From contig CALNHX010001940.1 in the NCBI GenBank assembly GCA_940337035.1, positions 62,001 to 126,000 of the forward strand: a DNA stretch of 64,000 bases. Direction: 5' to 3'. This document shows, one piece after another, positions 20,493 to 34,800 of the stretch. Position 1 is the stretch's first letter, and each line of letters begins with the position of its first letter. A model generated the notes under the pieces. It was not told the DNA's origin and ran no database searches. It worked only from the letters and a program-made list of their open reading frames with translations. This stretch comes from Agriotes lineatus (taxonomy: Eukaryota > Arthropoda > Insecta > Coleoptera > Elateridae). A program made the position numbers and the translations under genes.

Positions 20493-21129
20493 GTCCCAGA
20501 CGTCCCAGCTGTCCCGTATGCACCTAACGTCACAGACGTCCTAGATGTTCCATATGTCCCTAACGGCCCAGACGTTCTAGATGTCCCATATGTCCCTAAC
20601 GTCCCAGACGTCCTAGATGCCCTATATGTCCGTAACGTCCCAGACGTCTCAGATGTCCCATATGTCCTTAACGTCCTAGACGTCCCAGATGTCCCATATT
20701 TCCCTAACGTCCCAGACGTTCTAGATGTCCCATATGTCCTTAACGGCCCAGACGTTCTAGATGTCCCATATGTCCCTAACGTCCCAGACGTCCTAGATGC
20801 CCTATATGTCCGTAACGTCACAGACGTCTCAGATGTTCCATATGTCCTTAACGTCCTAGACGTCCCAGCTGTCCCGTATGTCCCTAACGTCCTAGACGTC
20901 CCAGACGTCCTAGATGTCCTATATGTCCCTAACGTCCCAGACGTCCCAGACGTCCCCGATGTCCCATATGTCCGATATGTCCCTAATGTCCCATATGTCC
21001 TTAACGTCCCAGACTTCCCAGACGTCCTAGATGTCCCATATGTCCTTAACGTCCCAGACGTTTTAGATGTCCCATATGTCCCTAACGTCCCAGACGTCCC
21101 AGATGTCCCATATGTCCCATATGTCCCAA

Positions 21130-24100
21130 ATGTACCAGGCGTCCTAGATGTTCCATATGTCCCTAACGTCCCAGACGTTTCAGCTGTCCCGTATGACCCT
21201 AACGTCCCAGACGTCCCAGACGTCCTAGATGTCCCATATGTCATTAACGTCCCAGACGTCCCAGATGTCCCATATGTCCCATATGACCCTAATGCCCCAG
21301 GCGTCCCAGATGTCCCATATGTCCCTAATGTTCCAGGCGTCCTAAATGTCCCATATGTCCTGTACGTCCCAGACGTCCCAGACGTCCTAGATGTCCCATA
21401 TGTCATTAACGTCCCAGACGTCCCAGATGTCCCATATGTCCCATGTGTCCCTAATGTCCCACACGTCCCAGATGTCCCATATGTCCCATAAGTCCTTAAT
21501 GCCTCAGGCGTCCTAAATGTCCCATATGTCCCTAACGTTCCAGACGTCACAGATGTCCCATATGTCCCATATGTCCCTAATGTCCCAGGCGTCCAAGATG
21601 TCCCATATGTCCCATTTGTCCCTAATGTCTCAGACATCCCAGATGTCCCAATTGTCCCAAATGTCCCTAATGTTCCAGGCGTCCTAAATGTCCCATATGT
21701 CCTTACCGTCCCAGACTTCTTAGAAGTCCTATTTGTCCCTAACGTCCCAGACGTCCCAGACGTCCCAGATGTCCCATACGTCCTATATGTCCCTAATGTC
21801 CCAGGGGTCCCAGTGGCCCATATGTCCCATATGTCCCTAAAGTCCCAGGCGTCCTAAATGTCCCACATGTCCTTAACGTCCCAGACGTCCCAGACGTCCC
21901 ATATGTCCTATATGTCGCTAATGTCCCAGACGTCCTAAATGTCCCATATGTCCCTAACGTCCCAGACGCCCCAGCTGTCCCGTATGTCCCTAACGTCCCA
22001 GACGTCCTAGACGTCCTAATGTCCCATATGTCAGTAACGTCCCAGACGTCCTAGATGTCCTATATGTCCCTAACGTCCAAGACGTCCCAGACGTCCCAGA
22101 CGTCCCATATGTCCCATATGTCGCTAATGTCCCAGACGTCCTAAATGTCCCATATGTCCCTAACGTCCCAAACGTCCTAGACGTCCTAGATGTCCCATAT
22201 GTCAGTAACGTCCCAGATGTCCTAGATGTCCTATATGTCCCTAACGTCCAAGACGTCCCAGACGTCCTAGATGTCCCATATGTCCCATACGTCCCTAATG
22301 TCCCAGGCGTTCCAGATGTCCCATATGTCCCTAATGTCCCAGGCGTCCTAAATGTCCCATATGTCCTTAACGTCCCAGAACTCCCAGACGTCTTAGATGT
22401 CCCATATGTCCTTAACGTCCCAGACGTTCCAGATGTCCCATATGTCCCTAACGTCCCAGACGTCCCAGATGTCCCATATGTCCCATACGTCCCTAATGTC
22501 CCAGGCGTCCCAGATGTCCCGTATGTCCCTAATGTCCCAGGCGTCCTAAATGTCCCATATGTCCTTAACGTCCCAGATGTCCCAGATGTCCCAGACGTCT
22601 TAAATGTCCCATATGTCCTTAACGTCCCAAACGTTCCAGATGTCCCATATGTCCCTAACGTCCCAGACGTTCCAGATGTCCCATATGTCCCTAACGTCCC
22701 AGACGTTCCAGATGTCACATATGTCCCATATGTTCCTAATGTCCCAGGCGTCCTAGATGTTCCATACGTCCCTAATGTCCCAGACGTCCTAAATGTTCCA
22801 TATGTCGCTAATGTCCCAGACGTCCTAAATGTCCCATATGTCCCTAACGTCCCAGACGTCCCAGCTGTCCCGCATGTCCCTAACGTCCTAGACGTCCCAT
22901 ATGTCCCATATGTCCCATATGTCCCAAATGTACCAGGCGTCCTAGATGTTCCATATGTCCCTAACGTCCCAGACGTCCTAAATGCCTCATATGTCCCTAA
23001 CGTCCCAGACGTTTCAGCTGTCCCGTATGACCCTAACGTCCCAGACGTCCCAGACGTCCTAGATGTCCCATATGTCATTAACGTCCCAGACGTCCCAGAT
23101 GTCCCATATGTCCCATATGACCCTAATGCCCCAGGCGTCCCAGATGTCCCATATGTCCCTAATGTTCCAGGCGTCCTAAATGTCCCATATGTCCTGTACG
23201 TCCCAGACGTCCCAGACGTCCTAGATGTCCCATATGTCTTTAACGTCCCAGACGTCCCAGATGTCCCATATGTCCCATGTGTCCCTAATGTCCCACACGT
23301 CCCAGATGTCCCATATGTCCCATAAGTCCTTAATGCCTCAGGCGTCCTAAATGTCCCATATGTCCCTAACGTTCCAGACGTCACAGATGTCCCATATGTC
23401 CCATATGTCCCTAATGTCCCAGGCGTCCAAGATGTCCCATATGTCCCATTTGTCCCTAATGTCTCAGGCATCCCAGATGTCCCAATTGTCCCAAATGTCC
23501 CTAATGTTCCAGGCGTCCTAAATGTCCCATATGTCCTTACCGTCCCAGACTTTTTAGAAGTCCTATTTGTCCCTAACGTCCCAGACGTCCCAGACGTCCC
23601 AGATGTCCCATACGTCCTATATGTCCCTAATGTCCCAGGGGTCCCAGTGGCCCATATGTCCCATATGTCCCTAAAGTCCCAGGCGTCCTAAATGTCCCAC
23701 ATGTCCTTAACGTCCCAGACGTCCCAGACGTCCCATATGTCCTATATGTCGCTAATGTCCCAGACGTCCTAAATGTCCCATATGTCCCTAACGTCCCAGA
23801 CGTCCCAGCTGTCCCGTATGTCCCTAACGTCCCAGACGTCCTAGACGTCCTAATGTCCCATATGTCAGTAACGTCCCAGACGTCCTAGATGTCCTATATG
23901 TCCCTAACGTCCAAGACGTCCCAGACGTCCCAGACGTCCCATATGTCACATATGTCGCTAATGTCGCAGACGTCCTAAATGTCCCATATGTGCCTAACGT
24001 CCCAAACGTCCTAGACGTCCTAGATGTCCCATATGTCAGTAACGTCCCAGATGTCCTAGATGTCCTATATGTCCCTAACGTCCAAGACGTCCCAGACGTC

Positions 24101-24733
24101 CTAGATGTCCCATATGTCCCATACGTCCCTAATGTCCCAGGAGTTCCAGATGTCCCATATGTCCCTAATGTCCCAGGCGTCCTAAATGTCCCATATGTCC
24201 TTAACGTCCCAGAACTCCCAGACGTCTTAGATGTCCCATATGTCCTTAACGTCCCAGACGTTCCAGATGTCCCATATGTCCCTAACGTCCCAGACGTCCC
24301 AGATGTCCCATATGTCCCATACGTCCCTAATGTCCCAGGCGTCCCAGATGTCCCATATGTCCCTAATGTCCCAGGCGTCCTAAATGTCCCATATGTCCTT
24401 AACGTCCCAGATGTCCCAGACGTCTTAAATGTCCCATATGTCCTTAACGTCCCAAACGTTCCAGATGTCCCATATGTCCCTAACGTCCCAGACGTTCCAG
24501 ATGTCCCATATGTCCCTAACGTCCCAGACGTTCCAGATGTCACATATGTCCCATATGTTCCTAATGTCCCAGGCGTCCTAGATGTTCCATACGTCCCTAA
24601 TGTCCCAGACGTCCTAAATGTTCCATATGTCGCTAATGTCCCAGACGTCCTAAATGTCCCATATGTCCCTAACGTCCCAGACGTCCCAGCTGTCCCGCAT
24701 GTCCCTAACGTCCTAGACGTCCCATATGTCCCA
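21130..24733. repeat. Higher-order repeat: about 1834 bp offset, two copies
   Basis: Landmarks repeat at an offset of 1834 bp: CATAAGTCC (21487/23321), GGGGTCCCAGTGGCCC (about 21804/23638), and CGTCCTAATGTCC (about 22012/23846). A 9 bp difference near 22576/24405 shifts the later part to 1825 bp. 1834 is not a multiple of nine, so each unit carries the same small out-of-phase indels. Confidence 0.8.
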
Positions 24734-27700
24734 TATGTCCTTAATGTGCCAAACGTCCCAGATGTCCCATATGTCCCTAATGTCCGAGGCGTCTTAAATG
24801 TCCCGTATGTCCCTAATGTCCCAGGCGTCCCAGACGTCCCATATGTCCCATATGTCCTTAATGTGCCAAACGTCCCAGATGTCCCATATGTCCCTAATGT
24901 CCGAGGCGTCTTAAATGTCCCGTATGTCCCTAATGTCCCAGACGTCCTAAATGTTCCATATGTCGCTAATGTCCCAGACGTCCTAAATGTCCCATATGTC
25001 CCTAACGTCCCAGACGTCCCAGCTGTCCCGTATGTCCCTAACGTCCTAGACGTCCCATATGTCCCATATGTCCTTAATGTGCCAAACGTCCCAGATGTCC
25101 CATATGTCCCTAATATCCTAGGCGTCCTGAATGTCCCATATGTCCCTAACGTCCCAGACATCCTAAATCCCCCAAATATCCTTAACGTTCTAGACGTCCC
25201 AGCTGTCCCGTATGTCCCTAGCTTCCCAGAAGTCCCAGAAGTTCTAGATGTCCCATATGTCCCTAACGACCCAGACGCCCTAGAGGTCTTATATATCCTT
25301 AACGTCCCAGACGTCCCAGACGTCCCAGGCGTCCCAGATGTCCTATATGTCCCATGTCCCAAATGTCCCAGGCGTCCTAGATGTTCCATATGTCCCTAAC
25401 GTCCCAGACGTCCTAACTGTCTTATATGTCCCTAACGTCCCAGACGTCCCAGCTGTCCCGTATGTCCTTAACGTCCCAGACGTCCCAAATGTCCTAGATT
25501 CCCCATATGACTTTAACGTCCCAGACGTCCCAGATGTCCCATATGTCCCTAACGTCCCAGACGTCCCAGATGTCCCATATGTCCCATACGTTCACAATGT
25601 CCCAGGCGTCCTAGATGTTCCATATGTCCCTAACGTCCCAGACGTCCTAAATGTCCCATATGTCCTTAACGTCCCAGACGTCCCAGCTGTCCCGTATGCC
25701 CCTAACGTCCCAGACGTTCTAGATGTCCCATATGTCCCTAACGTCCCAGACGTCCTAAATGTCCCATATGTCCTTAACGTCCCAGACGTCCCAGCTGTCC
25801 CGTATGCCCCTAACGTCCCAGACGTCCTAGATGTTCCATATGTCCCTAACGTCCCAGACGTTCTAGATGTCCCATATGTCCCTAACGTCCCAGACGTTCT
25901 AGATGCCCTATATGTCCGTAACGTCCCAGACGTCTCAGATGTCCCATATGTCCTTAACGTCCTAGAAGTCCCAGATGTCCCATATTTCCCTAACGTCCCA
26001 GACGTTCTAGATGTCCCATATGTCCTTAACGTCTTAGACGTCCCAGCTGTCCCGTATGTCCCTAACGTCCTAGACGTCCCAGACGTTCTAGATGTCCCAT
26101 ATGTCCCTAACGTCTCAGACGTCCTAGATGTCCTATATGTCCCTAACGTCCCAGCCGTCCCATATGTCCGATATGTCCCTAATGTCCCAGGCGTCCTAAA
26201 TGTCCCATATGTCCTTAACGTCCCAGACTTCCCAGACGTCCTAGATGTCCCATATGTCCTTAACGTCCCAGACGTTTTAGATGTCCCATATGTCTATAAC
26301 GTCCCAGACGTCCCAGATGTACCATATGTCCCATATGTCCCAAATGTACCAGGTGTCCTAGATGTTCCATATGTCCCTAACGTCCCAGACGTCCTAAATG
26401 TCTCATATGTCCCTAGCGTCCCAGACGTTTCAGCTGTCCCGTATGTTTCTAACGTCCCAGACGTCCCAGACGTCCTAGATGTCCCATATGTCATTAACGT
26501 CCCAGACGTCCCAGATGTCCCATATGTTCCAAACGTCCCAGACGTCCCAGATGTCTCATATGTCCCATATGACCCTAATGCCCCAGGCGTCCCAGATGTC
26601 CCATATGTCCCATATGTCCCTAATGTTCCAGGCGTCCTAAATGTCCCATATGACCTGAACGTCCCAGACGTCCCAGACGTCCTAGATGTCCCATATGTCT
26701 TTAACGTCCCAGACGTCCCAGATGTCCCATATGTCCGATGTGTACCTAATGTCCCACACGTCCCAGATGTCCCATATGTCCCATATGTCCCTAATGTCCC
26801 AGGCGTCCCAGATGTCCCATATGTCCCATATGTCCCTAATGTTCCAGGCGTTACAAATGTCCCAGACGTCCCAGACGTCCTAGATGTCCCATATGTCCCT
26901 AACGTCCCAGACGTCCCAGATGTCCCATATGTCCCTAATGTCCCAGGCGTCCTAAATGTCCCATATGTCAATAACGTCTCAGGCGTCCCAGACGTCCCAG
27001 ACGTCCTAGATGTCCCATATGTAACTAACGTCCTAGACGTCCTAGATGTCCTATATGTCCCTAACGTCCCAGACGTCCCAGACGTCCCAGATGTCCCATA
27101 TGTCCCATTAGTCCCTAATGTCCCAGCCGTCCTAGATGTACCATATGTCCCATATGTTACTAATGTCCCAGGCGTCCCAGATGTCCCAGGCGTCCCAGAT
27201 GTCCCATATGCCCCATATGTCCCTAATGTCCCAAGCGTCCTAAATGTCCCATATGTCCTTAACGTCCTAGACGTCCCAAGTGTCCCATATGTCCCTAACG
27301 TCCCAGACGTCTCAGATGTCACATATGTCCCATATATCCCTAATGTCCCAGGCGTCCTAGATGTCCCGATTGTCCCATATGTCCCTAATGTTTCAGGCGT
27401 CATAAATGTCCTACATGTCCTTAACGTCCCAGACGTCCCAGACGCCCTAAATGTCTCATATTGCTTAACGTCCAAGACGTCCCAGATGTCCCATATGTCC
27501 CATATGTCCCTAATGTCCCAGGCGTATTAAATGTCCCATATGTCCTTAACGTCCCAGACGTCCCAGATGTCCCATATGTCCCATATGTCCCTAATGTCCC
27601 AGGCGTCCCAGATGTCCCATATGTCCCTAATGTCCCAGGCGTCCTAGATCTTCCATATGTGTCTAACTTCCCAGACGTCCTAAATGTCCCATATGTCCCT

Positions 27701-30700
27701 AACGTCCCAGACGTCCCAGCTGTCCCGTATGTCCCTAACGTCCCAGGCGGCCAAGATGTCCCATATGTCCCATTTGTCATTAATGTCCCAGGCATCCCAG
27801 ATGTCCCATATGTCCCAAATGTCCCTAATGTTCCAGGCGTCCTAAATGTCCCATATGTCTTTAACGTCCCAGACGTCCCAGATGTCCCATATGTCTTTAA
27901 CGTCCCAGACGTCCCAGATGTCCCATATGTCCCATGTGTCCCTAATGTCCCACACGTCCCAGATGTCCCATAAGTCCTTAATGCCTCAGGCGTCCTAAAT
28001 GTCCCATATGTCCCTAACGTTCCAGACGTCACAGATGTCCCATATGTCTTTAACGTCCCAGACGTCCCAGATGTCCCATATGTCCCATATGTCCCTAATG
28101 TCCCAGGCGTCCCAGATGTCCCATATGTCCCTAATGTCCCAGGCGTCCTAGATCTTCCATATGTGTCTAACGTCCCAGACGTCCTAAATGTCCCATATGT
28201 CCCTAACGTCCCAGACGTCCCAGCTGTCCCGTATGTCCCTAACGTCCCAGGCGGCCAAGATGTCCCATATGTCCCATTTGTCATTAATGTCCCAGGCATC
28301 CCAGATGTCCCATATGTCCCAAATGTCCCTAATGTTCCAGGCGTCCTAAATGTCCCATATGTCTTTAACGTCCCAGACGTCCCAGATGTCCCATATGTCT
28401 TTAACGTCCCAGACGTCCCAGATGTCCCATATGTCCCATGTGTCCCTAATGTCCCACACGTCCCAGATGTCCCATAAGTCCTTAATGCCTCAGGCGTCCT
28501 AAATGTCCCATATGTCCCTAACGTCCCAGACGTTCCAGATGTCCCATACGTCCTAGATGTCTTATAAGTCCCTAACGTCCCAGACGTCCTAGATGTCCCA
28601 TATGTCTTTAACGTCCCAGACGTCCCAGATGTCCCATATGTCCCATGTGTCCCTAATGTCCCACACGTCCCAGATGTCCCATAAGTCCTTAATGCCTCAG
28701 GCGTCCTAAATGTCCCATATGTCCCTAACGTTCCAGACGTCACAGATGTCCCATATGTCCCATATGTCCCTAATGTCTCAGGCGTCCAAGATGTCCCATA
28801 TGTCCCATTTGTCCCTAATGTCCCAGGCATCCCAGATGTCCCATATGTCCCAAATGTCGCTAATGTTCCAGGCGTCCTAAATGTCCCATATGTCCTTAAC
28901 GTCCCAGACTTCTTAGAATACCTATTTGTCCCTAACGTCCCAGACGTCCCAGACGTCCCAGATGTCCCATATGTCCTATATGCCCCTAATGTCCCAGGGG
29001 TCCCAGTGGCCCATATGTCCCATATGTCCCTAAAGTCCCAGGCGTCCTAAATGTCCCACATGTCCTTAACGTCCCAGACGTCCCAGACGTCCCATATGTC
29101 CTATATGTCGCTAATGTCCCAGACGTCCTAAATTTCCCATATGTCCCTAACGTCCCAGACGTCCCAGCTGTCCCGTATGTCCCTAACGTCCCAGACGTCC
29201 TAGACGTCCTAGATGTCCCATATGTCGGTAACGTCCCAGACGTCGTAGATGTCCTATATGTCCCTAACGTCCAAGACGTCCCAGACGTCCCAGACGTCCC
29301 ATATGTCCCATATGTCGCTAATGTCCCAGACGTCCAAATGTCCCTTATGTCCCTAGCGTCCCAAACGTCCCAGCTGTCCCGTATGTCCCTAACGTCCCAG
29401 ACGTCCTAGACGTCCTAGATGTCCCATATGTCAGTAACGTCCCAGACGTCCTAGATGTCCTATATGCCCCTTACGTCCAAGACGTCCCAGACGTCCCAGA
29501 TGTCCCATATGTCCCATACGTCCCTAATGTCCCAGGCGTTCCAGATGTCCCATATGTCCCTAATGTCCCAGGCGTCCTAAATGTCCCATATGTCCTTAAC
29601 GTCCCAGATGTCCCAGACGTCTTAGATGTCCCATATGTCCTTAACGTCCCAGACGTTCCAGATGTCCCATATGTCCCTAACGTCCCAGACGTCCCAGATG
29701 TCCCATAAGTCCTTAATGCCTCAGACGTCCTAGATGCCCCAGATGTCCCTAACGTCCCAGACGTTCCAGATGTCCCATACGTCCTAGATGTCTTATAAGT
29801 CCCTAACGTCCCAGACGTCCTAGATGTCCCATATGTCTTTAACGTCCCAGACGTCCCAGACGTCCTAGATGTCCCATATGTCTTTAACGTCCCAGACGTC
29901 CCAGATATCCCATATGTCCCATGTGTCCCTAATGTCCCACACGTCCCAGATGTCCCATAAGTCCTTAATGCCTCAGGCGTCCTAAATGTCCCATATGTCC
30001 CTAACGTCCCAAACGTCCCAGCTGTCCCGTATGTCCCTAACGTCCCAGACGTCCTAGACGTCCTAGATGTCCCATATGTCAGTAACGTCCCAGACGTCCT
30101 AGATGTCCTATATGTCCTTAACTTCCAAGACGTCCCAGACGTCCCAGATGTCCCAGATGTCCCATACGTCCCTAATGTCCCAGGCGTTCCAGATGTCCCA
30201 TATGTCCCTAATGTCCCAGGCGTCCTAAATGTCCCATATGTCCTTAACGTCCCAGATGTCCCAGACGTCTTAGATGTCCCATATGTCCTTAACGTCCCAG
30301 ACGTTCCAGATGTCCCATATGTCCCTAACGTCCCAGACGTCCCAGATGTCCCATATGTCCCATACGTCCCTAATGTCCCAGGCGTCCCATATGTCCCATA
30401 TGTCCCTAATGTCCCAGGCGTCCTAAATGTACCATATGTCCTTAACGTCCCAGATGTCCCAGACGTCTTAGATGTCCCATATGTCCTTAACGTCCCAGAC
30501 GTTCCAGATGTCCCATATGTCCCTAACGTCCCAGACGTTCCAGATGTCCCATATGTCCCTAACGTCCCAGACGTTCCAGATGTCACATATGTCCCATATG
30601 TTCCTAATGTCCCAGGCGTCCTAGATGTTCCATACGTCCCTAATGTCCCAGACGTCCTAAATGTTCCATATGTCGCTAATGTCCCAGACGTCCTAAATGT

Positions 30701-31863
30701 CCCATATGTCCCTAACGTCCCAGACGTCCCAGCTGTCCCGTATGTCCCTAACGTCCTAGACGTCCCATATGTCCCATATGTCCTTAATGTGCCAAACGTC
30801 CCAGATGTCCCATATGTCCCTAATGTCCCAGGCGTCCTAAATGTCCCGTATGTCCCTAATGTCCCAGACGTCCCAGACGTCCCATATGTCCCATATGTCC
30901 TTAATGTGCCAAACGTCCCAGATGTCCCATATGTCCCTAATATCCCAGGCGTCCTGAATGTCCCATATGTCTCTAACGTCCCAGACATCCTAAATCCCCC
31001 AAATATCCTTAACGTTCCAGACGTCCCAACTGTCCCGTATGTCCCTAGCTTCCCAGAAGTCCCAGAAGTTCTAGATGTCCCATATGTCCCTAACGACCCA
31101 GACGCCCTAGAGGTCTTATATATCCTTAACGTCCCAGACGTCCCAGACGTCCCAGGCGTCCCAGAAGTCCTATATGTCCCATGTCCCAAATGTCCCAGGC
31201 GTCCTAGATGTTCCATATGTCCCTAACGTCCCAGACGTCCTAAATGTCTCATATGTCCCTAACGTCCCAGACGTCCCAGCTGTCCCGTATGTCCCTAACG
31301 TCCCAGACGTCCCAAATGTCCTAGATGCCCCATATGACTTTAACGTCCCAGACGTCCCAGATGTCCCATATGTCCCTAACGTCCCAGACGTCCCAGATGT
31401 CCCATATGTCCCATACGTTCACAATGTCCCAGGCGTCCTAGATGTTCCATATGTCCCTAACGTCCCAGACGTCCTAAATGTCCCATATGTCCTTAACGTC
31501 CCAGACGTCCCAGCTGTCCCGTATGCCCCTAACGTCCCAGACGTTCTAGATGTCCCATATGTCCCTAACGTCCCAGACGTCCTAAATGTCCCATATGTCC
31601 TTAACGTCCCAGACGTCCCAGCTGTCCCGTATACCCCTAACGTCCCAGACGTCCTAGATGTTCCATATGTCCCTAACGTCCCAGACGTTCTAGATGTCCC
31701 ATATGTCCCTAACGTCCCAGACGTCCTAGATGCCCTATATGTCCGTAACGTCCCAGACGTCTCAGATGTCCCATATGTCCTTAACGTCCTAGACGTCCCA
31801 GATGTCCCATATTTCCCTAACGTCCCAGACGTTCTAGATGTCCCATATGTCCTAACGTCTTAG
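24700..31863. repeat. Higher-order repeat: about 5.83 kb offset between two segments
   Basis: The region about 24.7-26.0 kb recurs at about 30.5-31.9 kb with offset 5827 (for example the block with CATGTCCCAAATGTCCC at about 25350 and 31177, and the AACGACCCAGACGCCCTAG block at about 25265 and 31092). The seam at 27441 and the one at 33259 keep a similar spacing (5818). Confidence 0.72.
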
Positions 31864-34800
31864 ACGTCCCAGCTGTCCCGTATGTCCCTAACGTCCTAGA
31901 CGTCCCAGACGTTCTAGATGTCCCATATGTCCCTAACGTCTCAGACGACCTAGATGTCCTATATGTCTCTAACGTCCCAGCCGTCCCAGACGTCCCCGAT
32001 GTCCCATATGTCCGATATGTCCCTAATGTCCCAGGCGTCCTAAATGTCCCATAAGTCCTTAACGTCCCAGACTTCCCAGACGTCCTAGATGTCCCATATG
32101 TCCTTAACGTCCCAGACGTTTTAGATGTCCCATATGTCCCTAACGTCCCAGACGTCCCAGATGTCCCATATGTCCCATATGTCCCAAATGTACCAGGCGT
32201 CCTAGATGTTCCATATGTCCCTATCGTCCCAGACGTCCTAAATGTCTCATATGTCCCTAACGTCCCAGACGTTTCAGCTGTCCCGTATGTCCCTAACGTC
32301 CCAGACGTCCCAGACGTCCTAGATGTCCCATATGTCATTAACGTCCCAGACGTCCCAGATGTCCCATATGTTCTAAACGTCCCAGACGTCCCAGATGTCC
32401 CATATGTCCCATATGACCCTAATGCCCCAGGCGTCCCATATGTCCCTAATGTTCCAGGCGTCCTAAATGTCTCATATGACCTGAACGTCCCAGACGTCCC
32501 AGACGTCCTAGATGTCCCATATGTCTTTAACGTCCCAGACGTCCCAGATGTCCCATATGTCCCATGTGTCCCTAATGTCCCACACGTCCCAGATGTCCCA
32601 TATGTACCATAAGTCCTTAATGCCTCAGGCGTCCTAAATGTCCCATATGTCCCTAACGTCCCAGACGTCCTAGATGTCCCATATGTCCCTAACGTCTCAG
32701 ACGTCCCAGATGTCCCATATGTCCCTAATGTCCCAGGCGTCCTAAATGTCCCATATGTCAATAACGTCCCAGACGTCCCAGACGTCCCAGACGTCCTAGA
32801 TGTCCCATATGTAACTAACGTCCTAGACGTCCTAGATGTCCTATATGTCCCTAACGTCCCAGACGTCCCAGACGTCCCAGATGTCCCATATGTCCCATAT
32901 GTCCCTATTGTCCCAGCCGTCCTAGATGTACCATATGTCCCATATGTCACTAATGTCCCAGGCGTCCCAGATGTCCCATATGCCCCATATGTACCTAATG
33001 TCCCAGGCGTCCTAAATGTCACATATGTCCTTAACGTAACAGACGTCCCAGACGTCCTAGATGTCCCATATGTCCTTAACGTCCTAGACGTCCCAAGTGT
33101 CCCATATGTCCCTAACGTCCCAGACGTCTCAGATGTCACATATGTCCCATATATCCCTAATGTCCCAGGCGTCCTAGATGTCCCGATTGTCCCATATGTC
33201 CCTAATGTTTCAGGCGTCATAAATGTCCCACATGTCCTTAACGTCCCAGACGTCCCAGACGCCCTAAATGTCCCATATAGCTTAACGTCCCAGACGTCCC
33301 AGATGTCCCATATGTCCCTAATGTCCCAGGCGTCCTAAATGTCACATATGTCCTTAACGTCCCAGACGTCCCAGATGTCCCATATGTCCCATATGTCCCT
33401 AATGTCCCAGGCGTCCCAGATGTCCCATATGTCCCTAATGTCCCAGGCGTCCTAGATCTTCCATATGTGTCTAACGTCCCAGACGTCCTAAATGTCCCAT
33501 ATGTCCCTAAAGTCCCAGACGTCCCAGCTGTCCCGTATGTCCCTAACGTCCCAGACGTCCCATACGTCCTAGATGTCTTATAAGTCCCTAACGTCCCAGA
33601 CGTCCTAGATGTCCCATATGTCCTTAACGTCCCAGCCGTCCCAGATGTCCCATATGTCCCTAATGTCCCAGGCGTCCTAGATGTCTTATAAGTCCCTAAC
33701 GTCCCAGACGTCCTAGATGTCCCATATGTCCTTAACGTCCCAGCCGTCCCAGATGTCCCATATGTCCCATATGTCCCTAATGTCCCAGGCGTCCTAAATG
33801 TCTTATATGTCCCTAAAGTCCCAGACGTCCCAGCTGTCCCGTATGTCCCTAGCGTCCCAGACGTCCCATACGTCCTAGATGTCTTATAAGTCCCTAACGT
33901 CCCAGACGTCCTAGATGTCCCATATGTCCCTAATGTCCCAGGCGTCCCAGATGTCCCATATGTCCCTAATGTCCCAGGCGTCCTAGATCTTCCATATGTG
34001 TCTAACGTCCCAGACGTCCTAAATGTCCCATATGTCCCTAAAGTCGCAGACGTCCCAGCTGTCCCGTATGTCCCTAACGTCCCAGACGTCCCATACGTCC
34101 TAGATGTCTTATAAGTCCCTAACGTCCCACACGTCCTAGATGTCCCATATGTCCTTAACGTCCCAGCCGTCCCAGATGTCCCAAGTGTCCCATATGTCCC
34201 TAACGTCCCAGACGTCTCAGATGTCACATATGTCCCATATATCCCTAATGTCCCAGGCGTCCTAGATGTCCCGATTGTCCCATATGTCCCTAATGTTTCA
34301 GGCGTCATAAATGTCCCACATGTCCTTAACGTCCCAGACGTCCCAGACGCCCTAAATGTCCCATATTGCTTAACGTCCCAGACGTCCCAGATGTCCCATA
34401 TTTCCCTAACGTCCCAGACGTTCTAGATGTCCCATATGTCCTTAACGTCTTAGACGTCCCAGCTGTCCCGTATGTCCCTAACGTCCTAGACGTCCCAGAC
34501 GTTCTAGATGTCCCATATGTCCCTAACGTCTCAGACGTCCTAGATGTCCTATATGTCTCTAACGTCCCAGCCGTCCCAGACGTCCCCGATGTCCCATATG
34601 TCCGATATGTCCCTAATGTCCCAGGCGTCCTAAATGTCCCATAAGTCCTTAACGTCCCAGACTTCCCAGACGTCCTAGATGTCCCATATGTCCTTAACGT
34701 CCCAGACGTTTTAGATGTCCCATATGTCCCTAACGTCCCAGACGTCCCAGATGTCCCATATGTCCCATATGTCCCAAATGTACCAGGCGTCCTAGATGTT